The position numbers were made by a program, and so were the translations under genes. A stretch of DNA of 64,000 nucleotides from Streptomyces cacaoi (lineage in GTDB: Bacteria > Actinomycetota > Actinomycetes > Streptomycetales > Streptomycetaceae): positions 248,001 to 312,000 of the forward strand of contig NZ_BJMM01000006.1 in the NCBI RefSeq assembly GCF_006539165.1, read 5' to 3'. Under the pieces are notes generated by a model, which was not told where the DNA came from, did no database searches, and was given only the letters and a program-made list of their open reading frames with translations. Positions 50,586-57,550 of the stretch are shown piece after piece. The stretch's first letter is position 1. Every line of letters starts with the position of its first letter.

Positions 50586-51674
50586 TCAGCGAGCGGGCCC
50601 GGCCGGCGCGACGGGCTCGCCCCGGCGGCCCCCTCCGGCCCGGTACAGCTGCGTCAGCAGCCGCAGCGTCTCCAGCCCCGCCGCGCCGCTGGCGGTCATC
50701 GGGTCGCCGGTGCGCACGGACCGGCAGAAGTCGGCCGCCTGGAGGCGGTGCGAGATCCCGTAGTAGTCGATGCCGGAGGGCTGTTCGCGGGTGGCGCGGG
50801 CCTTCTCGGCACGGGCCGCCGTCACGAGTTCCTCACCGCCGTCGACGAGGTGCAGGGTGCCGGGGTGGTCCAGGTCGAACAGCACGGTTCCCGCCGAGCC
50901 CACGACGCCGATCCGGGTCCGCCAGGAGATCACGCTCGCGACCGTGACGCTGTAGGTCACCAGCGTTCCGGCCGGACTCCGCAGCAGAGCGGCGAACGTG
51001 TCCTCGGTCTCCATGGCCTCCCGCAGCTGCCCCGAACCGGCGGCGGCGCCGACCACTTCCAGCCCCCGGCACAGCCAGCGCACCACGTCCAGCGCGTGGT
51101 ACCCCTGGTTCACCAGGGCCGAACCGCCTTCGCCCGCCCACGTGCCGCGCCAGTAACTGTCCCGGTAGTAGGGGGCCGTCCGGCCGCACTGGAGGGTGAC
51201 GTCGACGGCCACGGGCACCCCGAGCAGCCCCTTCGCCAGCCAGCTGCGCACCGCCTGGACGACGGGGTCGTAGCGGTGCTGGGAGACGACCGACAGCACG
51301 CGGCCGGTGCGCTCGCCGAGGGCCACCAGCTCCGCGCCCTCGGCGTCGCTCATCGCCAGCGGCTTCTCCACCAGGACGTGCTTGCCCGCCCGCAGGGCCG
51401 CGGCGACCAGTGGCGCGTGCTGGGCGTGGTCGACGGCGATGGAGACGCTGTCGACCTCCGCGTCGGCGAACACCTCGGCGGGGTCGGTGGTGACGGCGGA
51501 TATCCGTCCGGAGCGTGCCAGCGACCGGGCCGCCTCCATGTCCCGGTCACAGGCCCACTTGAGGACGACACCGCCGGCCGCCGAGAAAGCGTCCACATGA
51601 TTCGGGGCGACGCGACCGCACCCGATAATCGCGTGCACGAGAGGGGTGTGCGTGTCGCTGCGCAGAAGATTCAT
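50586..51674 (-). CDS. Gfo/Idh/MocA family oxidoreductase
   Basis: A 362-residue NAD(P)-dependent dehydrogenase: HAIIGCGRVAPNHVDAFSAA (cofactor loop), AGKHVLVEKPLAMS with the Lys of the EKP motif, and the C-terminal beta-sheet domain including NQGYHALDVVRWLC where the catalytic His lies. Such enzymes oxidise or reduce sugars, cyclitols or amino sugars. First gene of the leftward operon (Gfo, LigB, LigA), divergent from the transketolase operon across a region with two palindromic operators. Role may be in making the amino-sugar or cyclitol part of the product. Confidence 0.85.
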   Translation of the reverse strand: MNLLRSDTHTPLVHAIIGCGRVAPNHVDAFSAAGGVVLKWACDRDMEAARSLARSGRISAVTTDPAEVFADAEVDSVSIAVDHAQHAPLVAAALRAGKHVLVEKPLAMSDAEGAELVALGERTGRVLSVVSQHRYDPVVQAVRSWLAKGLLGVPVAVDVTLQCGRTAPYYRDSYWRGTWAGEGGSALVNQGYHALDVVRWLCRGLEVVGAAAGSGQLREAMETEDTFAALLRSPAGTLVTYSVTVASVISWRTRIGVVGSAGTVLFDLDHPGTLHLVDGGEELVTAARAEKARATREQPSGIDYYGISHRLQAADFCRSVRTGDPMTASGAAGLETLRLLTQLYRAGGGRRGEPVAPAGPAR

Positions 51675-51762
51675 CTCGTGATCCTCATCTGCTCGGCAGG
51701 AATGCAGGGCGTCCGATCCTGATCTGCCGGAGACGTTACCTGTCAAAGCGCCCGGTACACCT

Positions 51763-51831
51763 GCGTACTTCCAAGTACGTGACGGCGAAGCGCCGGAAAA
51801 CCGTTTTCGGCGCACGCACTTGAAAGTACGT
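51763..51831. promoter_or_regulatory. Two 18-base palindromes, probable HxlR operators 2 and 3
   Basis: GCGTACTTCCAAGTACGT (51763-51780) and ACGCACTTGAAAGTACGT (51814-51831) are near-perfect palindromes with one mismatched pair each. Their centres are 51 bases apart (about five helical turns). Both resemble the perfect site at 48241. They stand between the divergent Gfo/Idh (51674) and transketolase (51899) starts and so could control both operons. Confidence 0.75.
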
Positions 51832-51898
51832 TCTTGTCGCCGGCACAGGAACTGCCCAGACTGCTCAGGAACCGGCCGACGGGTTTGAGGAGTTCCCT

Positions 51899-52819
51899 GT
51901 GAAGTCGTTTACCGAGCACGGTCGGCAAAAATCTACGGCCGGCCGTGACGAGGCGCCTGATCCGATCGGAATTTCCGTATTCGCCGCCCGCGGCCGGGAG
52001 CGTGTGCTGCGTCTCGCGGCCGAAAAACCCATCCATGTCGGGCCGGCGCTCTCGGTCATCGACATCCTCGCCGTCCTGTACACGTCCGTGCTCCGCCGCC
52101 GGTCGCGGGAACCGCACTGGCCGGACCGCGACCGACTGCTGCTGAGCAAGGGCCACGGGGCCTACGGCCTGTACGCGGTACTGGCCGAGGCCGGTGTGCT
52201 CGACGCGGACCTCGCCGCTCTGCCCGGGCACCCCGCGGACGGCATCCCCGGCGTCGAGGCGGCGACCGGGGCGCTGGGACACGGCCTGTCCCTGGGCTGC
52301 GGCATGGCACTGGGGGCGCGCCTGGGCGGATCGCCGGGCCGGGTGATCGTGGTCACGGGCGACGGCGAGCTGGACGAAGGCACCAACTGGGAGGCCGCGC
52401 AGTTCGCCGCGCACCACCGCCTGGACAACCTCGTCGCCGTGGTCGACCGCAACGGCTTGCAGCAGGAAGGCAGAACCGAGCACGTCCTGGCGCTGGAGCC
52501 GCTCGCCGACAAATGGCGCGCCTTCGGCTGGCGCGTGGCACACGCCGACGGCCACGACCCCGCCGCTCTGCACCACACGCTGTCCGCGCTGCTGGCCGCG
52601 CCCGGCCCCGGCGTGCTCCTCGCCCGGACGGTCAAGGGGCGCGGGGTGTCCTTCATCGAGGACGACGCCCGGTGGCACTCGGGCCGCCTGACACCGGAGC
52701 AACTCGACCGGGCACTCGGCGAATTGGCGGCCGGAGCGGGCACCGCGCGCGGAGCGGAGCAGGAAGCCCCCGGCCGCGGACCCGGCGAGGTGTCCGCCGG
52801 ACGGGACGTGCGGGCATGA
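51899..52819 (+). CDS. Transketolase N-terminal (ThDP-binding) subunit
   Basis: A 306-residue protein equal to the first half of transketolase: KPIHVGPALSVIDILAVLYT, LSKGHGAYGLYAVLAE, LGHGLSLGCGMALGARL and the ThDP motif GDGELDEGTNWEAAQFAAHH with Asn in VVDRNGLQQEG. It binds thiamine diphosphate and Mg2+ and, with the second subunit, moves a two-carbon ketol unit. Two-subunit transketolases are common in biosynthetic clusters that build unusual sugars or C2-extended acids. GTG start at 51899. First gene of the 12-kb operon; stop overlaps the next ATG. Confidence 0.9.
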   Translation: MKSFTEHGRQKSTAGRDEAPDPIGISVFAARGRERVLRLAAEKPIHVGPALSVIDILAVLYTSVLRRRSREPHWPDRDRLLLSKGHGAYGLYAVLAEAGVLDADLAALPGHPADGIPGVEAATGALGHGLSLGCGMALGARLGGSPGRVIVVTGDGELDEGTNWEAAQFAAHHRLDNLVAVVDRNGLQQEGRTEHVLALEPLADKWRAFGWRVAHADGHDPAALHHTLSALLAAPGPGVLLARTVKGRGVSFIEDDARWHSGRLTPEQLDRALGELAAGAGTARGAEQEAPGRGPGEVSAGRDVRA

Positions 52820-53778
52820 GCGGCACGGCCCGGAGCATGCGCGCCGCGTGCGCGCCGGTGATCGCCGAGACCGTCCGCCGCTGCCCCGACCTCATCACGC
52901 TGGGCGCCGACGGGCAGGCGCTGTTCGGCACGGTGATCGGCGAGAGCCCCGAGCGCTACGTCGAGGTGGGCATCGCCGAGAGCAACCTCGTCGGCGTCGC
53001 CGCCGGGCTGGCGCGCACCGGGTGGCGCCCGGTGGTCGGCGCCATGGCACCGTTCCTGGTGCGGCGCGCCTACGAGCAGCTCAGGCTCGATGTGGCGCTG
53101 CCCGGCCTGCCCGTGGCCCTGCTCGGTGTCGGCGGCGGACTGGGCTACGGCGCGCTGGGGCCCACCCACCACGCCGTCGACGACATCGCCCTGATGTCCG
53201 CGCTGCCGCACATGGGCATCTACTGCCCGGCCGACGCGGCGGACGCCGCCCACGTCCTGCGGCACTTCCTGCCGCCCACACGGCCCGCCTACGTACGGCT
53301 GAGCGCCCGGGTGGACCCGCCGGTCTTCCGCCCGGACGGAACGGCCGAACCCGGCGACCCGCACGAGGTACGGGTGCTGCGCGGCGGAGCCGACGCGCTC
53401 CTGCTGGCCACCGGCCGGTGCGTCGCCGAGGCGTCGGCCGCCGCCGAGCGGTGCGCGGCACACGGCCTGGACGTCGCCGTCGCGGCCGTGACCTGTCTGC
53501 GCCCGTTCCCCACCGACCAGGTGCGCGCCCTCGGCGAGAACCGTCCGCTGGTCGTCACCGCGGCCGAGGAGTTGGGCCACTGCGGCCTGGGAGCGGCGGT
53601 GGCCGAGGCCCTGCGCGGCAGCGGGACGCCGCTGCTCCGGCTGGCTGTGGACGACCGCCATCCGCCGGTGGGTGAGCACGACGAACTGCTCGCGTTCCAC
53701 GGCGTCGACCGGACCGCGATCGAGTCCGCTGTGGTGCGCGCCCTCATCGGGAAAGGTGATCATGAAGATTCTCGCTAG
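52816..53778 (+). CDS. Transketolase C-terminal subunit
   Basis: A 320-residue partner: pyrimidine-binding domain with YVEVGIAESNLVGVAAGLA (the Glu that activates ThDP), then ALGPTHHAVDDIALM, and the transketolase C-terminal domain. Together with the preceding subunit it forms a full enzyme. ATG at 52816 overlaps the upstream stop (ATGA). The last 17 bases overlap the next gene. Its donor and acceptor are unknown; a ketose phosphate donor is usual. Confidence 0.9.
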   Translation: MSGTARSMRAACAPVIAETVRRCPDLITLGADGQALFGTVIGESPERYVEVGIAESNLVGVAAGLARTGWRPVVGAMAPFLVRRAYEQLRLDVALPGLPVALLGVGGGLGYGALGPTHHAVDDIALMSALPHMGIYCPADAADAAHVLRHFLPPTRPAYVRLSARVDPPVFRPDGTAEPGDPHEVRVLRGGADALLLATGRCVAEASAAAERCAAHGLDVAVAAVTCLRPFPTDQVRALGENRPLVVTAAEELGHCGLGAAVAEALRGSGTPLLRLAVDDRHPPVGEHDELLAFHGVDRTAIESAVVRALIGKGDHEDSR

Positions 53779-55021
53779 CGCACAGGCGTGCGGGTTCGGT
53801 CCGGTCTCCAAACTCGTCGCCGTCTCGTCGCTGCTCGGCACCGACCGGGTGGACTTCGTCGGCCAGGGCGTCGCCCTGGACTACGCCCGCCGGCACGCCG
53901 AACGCTTCGGTGCGGTGCACCCCGCCGACACCACCCGCGGCGACCTGCTCGCCCCGCGCCTGGCCGACGCCGACGCGGTCATCAGCGTCATGGACGCCGA
54001 CCTGGTCTTCTGGGCGGTACGCCACGGCCGCCCGGTGGTGTTCTTCGACAGCCTGCTGCACTTCTGGTCCCGCACCCACCCGGCGGCCCGGCTCGCCGAC
54101 GTGGCCCGGACGGTGCGCGAGGGCGGCGCCCGCGCCGCGCGCACCGCCTTCGAAGCGCTCGGCCCCCACCAGCGGATCCTCGTCGCCCACCTGATCGCCG
54201 ACCTCTCCTGGGCGCAGAACTTCCCCGGAGTGCGGGAGCGCGTCGCCGAACTGGCCGCCACGGGCGCCGGGCACATCCGGCTGTGCGGGCCCGTCGTCGA
54301 CACCGCCACGCTGCACGGCGCACTCGCCGAACCCGCGGACGAGCAGACCGCGGGCAGCTTCCTGGTCAACCTCGGCGGTTTCAAGAACTTCTACCTGGAC
54401 TACGCCTCGCACAACGCCTACCTCCACCTGATGCGGCGCTGGGTGCTCGACCTGGCGGAGAAGGCATCCGACCTGGACCACGTCCTGGTGTGCTGCGGCG
54501 GATTCACCCGGCCCGAGACCGTCCAGGTGGGCACCGTACGCGTCGAGTTCACCTGCCTGACCCACCAGGACTTCCTGCGCCGCCTCGCCGGCACCGGCAT
54601 GTGCGCCATGCCGCCGAGCCTGACCTCTCTCCAGGAGGCGGTCATCGCACGGCGCATGCCGCTGCTGCTGCCCGAACAGCACTACGGGCACATCGTCAAC
54701 CGCCGCCACCTGGCCGGTACCGCCGTCAGCCGGCACGCCGCGTGCCTGACGGACCTGGGCGAGGAATACCAGGTCGCCGAGGACGACTTGGAAGGCACCA
54801 GGGAACTCGACCGGCTCACCCGCAGGCTGGTCGACGACGAGCCGGACTACCAGCAGTTCCGCGCCCACGTCGACGAGCGCACCGCCGCCTACCGCGCGCT
54901 GACCCCCAAGGAGCGCGAGGGCGCGGTCGACGAGGTGGCCGCCCTGCTGGGCGGGCCCTCGCTCGGCTCCGTCATCGCCGAACTCAAGGGAGCGCTCCTG
55001 GAGTCGGGGGGCCGCCGATGA
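53762..55021 (+). CDS. Glycosyltransferase-like protein of uncertain function
   Basis: A 419-residue soluble protein starting MKILASAQACGFGPVSKLVA, a Gly-rich N-terminal Rossmann-like entry. Later come RPVVFFDSLLHFWS, FLVNLGGFKNFYLD (like the start of the nucleotide-sugar half of GT-B enzymes), DHVLVCCGGFTRPET, and AMPPSLTSLQEAVIARRMPLLLPEQHYGH, which resembles the donor-site segment of MurG/UDP-glycosyltransferases. I take it as a probable GT-B glycosyltransferase, but without confirmed donor motif. It overlaps the transketolase C gene by 17 bases and the kinase gene by four, so it is inside the operon. Confidence 0.6.
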   Translation: MKILASAQACGFGPVSKLVAVSSLLGTDRVDFVGQGVALDYARRHAERFGAVHPADTTRGDLLAPRLADADAVISVMDADLVFWAVRHGRPVVFFDSLLHFWSRTHPAARLADVARTVREGGARAARTAFEALGPHQRILVAHLIADLSWAQNFPGVRERVAELAATGAGHIRLCGPVVDTATLHGALAEPADEQTAGSFLVNLGGFKNFYLDYASHNAYLHLMRRWVLDLAEKASDLDHVLVCCGGFTRPETVQVGTVRVEFTCLTHQDFLRRLAGTGMCAMPPSLTSLQEAVIARRMPLLLPEQHYGHIVNRRHLAGTAVSRHAACLTDLGEEYQVAEDDLEGTRELDRLTRRLVDDEPDYQQFRAHVDERTAAYRALTPKEREGAVDEVAALLGGPSLGSVIAELKGALLESGGRR

Positions 55022-56070
55022 CCGCCGGCCGGACCGCGACGACACCTCCGCCCGCGGCACAGACGTACCGGGCAGCGGCCGGCGTACGGATCGGCACCGA
55101 GACCGGCGACCGGATCGAGGTCGGCGCCGTGGCGCAGGAGGTGCTGGCGCTGCACCTGGAGCGCACCGGGCGGCCCGCACCGCCCGAGCGGAACATCGCC
55201 GTCCGGCACTGGATACCGGCCGGGGCCCGCAAGACCAGGCGGCGGCTGTTCGTGCGCGTCGACGTCGGGGGCGTCCCGGTCGGCGTGGCCAAGGTCCCGC
55301 TCGCCGCCCAGGATCCCAAGTTGACCCACGAGTTCACGGTGCTCACCGGGCTGCCCGCCGCCTTCCCCCTGGCACGCCCCGGGCCGCTGGGTCGCCTCGG
55401 CGCCGGCTTCGCCATGACGTACCTCGACGGCGTCGACCTCCCGGCGGTCGGGCAACTCACCGCGGGCCCCGAGGAGTTCTGGCACGTGATGCGGCCCGTG
55501 GTGGACGGCGTGGCCGCGCTGCACCTCACCACGGCCGCCGGGGCACCCCACCTGACACCGGAACAGGCGGCCGCCCAGTACGTCCGCCGCCCCTGGACGG
55601 GGGCCGAGCACGCCGACAACGCCCTCCGGCGCGCGCTGCTGGCCCCCACACACGGCGACCTCGGACCCTGGAACGTGCGCTACGAGCCCGGCCGGGGCAC
55701 CGTGCGGCTGCTGGACTTCGAGGACTACAAGCCGCTCGGGATCGCCGCCGTCGACGTGCTCAACCTCCTGGTCACCAGCGGCCTGCTGGTGTTCCCCGAC
55801 TACCGCGAGCACGGTTTCGACTGGCTGTACGACCGTGTCTTCGAGAGCGACCACTGGTTCTGCGGGGCGCTCGCCCGGGGCCTGGCCCATTACGCCGCCG
55901 CCACCGGGCAGCGCACCGCCGACGTCGCCGATCTGACCCCGCTGATGTGCCAGTGGCTGATCGAACGGATCACCGCCGAAGGCCGCGACACCAGCGGCAT
56001 GTTCTACCGCACATTCGCCGACCGCTATCTGAGCGGCCGGCCGGCCTGGGTGAGGAGTGCCGATGCCTGA
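55018..56070 (+). CDS. APH-family phosphotransferase
   Basis: A 350-residue protein with the aminoglycoside/homoserine kinase fold: Brenner motif THGDLGPWNVRY with His212, Asp214 and Asn219, then LLDFEDYKP with Asp233 as the Mg2+ ligand. An N-terminal beta lobe begins about residue 50 (VRHWIPAGARKTRRRLFVRV). It should phosphorylate a hydroxyl on the product or an intermediate, for self-resistance or as a biosynthetic step. ATGA overlap with the upstream gene, 8-base overlap downstream. Confidence 0.8.
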   Translation: MTAGRTATTPPPAAQTYRAAAGVRIGTETGDRIEVGAVAQEVLALHLERTGRPAPPERNIAVRHWIPAGARKTRRRLFVRVDVGGVPVGVAKVPLAAQDPKLTHEFTVLTGLPAAFPLARPGPLGRLGAGFAMTYLDGVDLPAVGQLTAGPEEFWHVMRPVVDGVAALHLTTAAGAPHLTPEQAAAQYVRRPWTGAEHADNALRRALLAPTHGDLGPWNVRYEPGRGTVRLLDFEDYKPLGIAAVDVLNLLVTSGLLVFPDYREHGFDWLYDRVFESDHWFCGALARGLAHYAAATGQRTADVADLTPLMCQWLIERITAEGRDTSGMFYRTFADRYLSGRPAWVRSADA

Positions 56071-57550
56071 CGAGGACACGCAGCACACCGATGTCCTGGT
56101 GATCGGCGGTGGCCCGGCCGGGCTGTTCGCCGCGCTGACGGTGGCCCGCGCCGGAGGACGGGCCACCGTCCTGGAAGCCGGCGGCGACATGGACCAGAGC
56201 CTGTGCCCCCGGGTGCGCGCCCGGCTGAGCGGGCGCACGGTCCGCGACGCCGAGAAGTTCCGCCTCCAGTGCCCGCGCTGCGACTGCCTGACCGGGCTGG
56301 GCGGCGCCGCCTTCCACTTCGACACCGACCTGGGCTACATCAACGCCCTCACCCGCTCCAAGATCGAATCCGCGGAGGACGGCACCTCACGCACCTACAG
56401 CGGGCTGGAGCGCACGCTCGGCTCCTTCGGCCGCGCCCGCGACCTCGTCGCCGAGGTCTACGAGACCCTCTTCGGGCTGGGGCTGCCCCGGGCCGCCCAC
56501 CCCTCGGCACCGGCCCGCGCGGACGACGACATCCAAGGCACCGGCGGCGCGTTCCAGCACATCGACACCGCGCCCTCGCAGAGCGTCACCGTCGACGTCG
56601 CACTCGGTGTCATCGCCGAGATCCGCGCGGAGCTGGAGCGCGCCGGCAGCCGGCTCCTGCTGCGGCACACGGCGACCGGAGTGCGCCCGCTGCCCGGCAA
56701 CGGATTCGCCGTGCACGCCCGATCGCCCCGCGGCCCGGTGCACTTCGAGGCCGCCGCCGTGGTCGTGGCCACCGGCAAGCTCGGCCTGCCCTGGGTCCGC
56801 GAGCTGGTCGAGACCCAGCGGATCCGGTGCCGCCCCGCACGCCGCGTCGATGTCGGCGTCCGGCTGGAGACCGACCGCGCCGACCTCGCCCCGCTGCTGG
56901 ACGGCTGCCACAACCCGAAGCTGTCCTTCCTCAACGACCGCGGCGAGTCCGTGCGCACGTTCTGTGTGTGCGAGGGCGGCCGGGTCATGCAGTACGCGTT
57001 CCTCGACGCCGTCGCCCTGGACGGCCAGCACTGCCTCAACCAGCCCACCAGCCGTTCCAACATGGGCGTACTGACCACCGTCGGCCTCCCGGAGGGAGCG
57101 GACGGTACCGCCTACGCACGCGACTTCGCCGGCCGTGTCGCCCGGCTCGGCGGCGGCCGGCCCGTCGTGTGCACCGTCGACGAACTGGCCACCGGGAAGA
57201 CCGGCGACGAGCCGCCGTCCACCAGCCTCATCGACTACGCGCACGCCCCTCTGCGGCAGTGCCTGCCCGAGCCGATCGTGCGGGACGTGCTGGAGATGGC
57301 CGACCGGCTCAACTCCCTCCACCCCGGCCTGATCCCCGGCTCCGCCGCCGTCGCCGCCCCCGTCGTCGAACGGCTCTTCCCCGACCTGGAGCTCTCCCAC
57401 GACATGGAGTCCTCACTGCCGGGCCTCTACTTCGTCGGCGACTCCTCCTCGAAGATCATCGGCATCACCTACGGCGCCGCCACGGGGATGGCCGCCGCCC
57501 GTTCGATCACCGGCGCGAGCGCCCCCGCCGGCAGGGGAGGCCGGCCGTGA
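56063..57550 (+). CDS. FAD-dependent oxidoreductase
   Basis: A 495-residue flavoprotein: VLVIGGGPAGLFAALTVARAG dinucleotide fold from residue 12, a cysteine-containing CPRCDCLTGLGG segment near residue 75, VVVATGKLGLPWV and a C-terminal SLPGLYFVGDSSSKIIGITY that closes the FAD site. This arrangement resembles the uncharacterised FAD-dependent dehydrogenase family (with HI0933-like members), possibly acting on a thioester-bound or free intermediate. ATG at 56063 is used (GAGGAG upstream); a GTG two codons earlier is possible. It overlaps the kinase gene by eight bases and its stop overlaps the NRPS start. Confidence 0.78.
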   Translation: MPDEDTQHTDVLVIGGGPAGLFAALTVARAGGRATVLEAGGDMDQSLCPRVRARLSGRTVRDAEKFRLQCPRCDCLTGLGGAAFHFDTDLGYINALTRSKIESAEDGTSRTYSGLERTLGSFGRARDLVAEVYETLFGLGLPRAAHPSAPARADDDIQGTGGAFQHIDTAPSQSVTVDVALGVIAEIRAELERAGSRLLLRHTATGVRPLPGNGFAVHARSPRGPVHFEAAAVVVATGKLGLPWVRELVETQRIRCRPARRVDVGVRLETDRADLAPLLDGCHNPKLSFLNDRGESVRTFCVCEGGRVMQYAFLDAVALDGQHCLNQPTSRSNMGVLTTVGLPEGADGTAYARDFAGRVARLGGGRPVVCTVDELATGKTGDEPPSTSLIDYAHAPLRQCLPEPIVRDVLEMADRLNSLHPGLIPGSAAVAAPVVERLFPDLELSHDMESSLPGLYFVGDSSSKIIGITYGAATGMAAARSITGASAPAGRGGRP

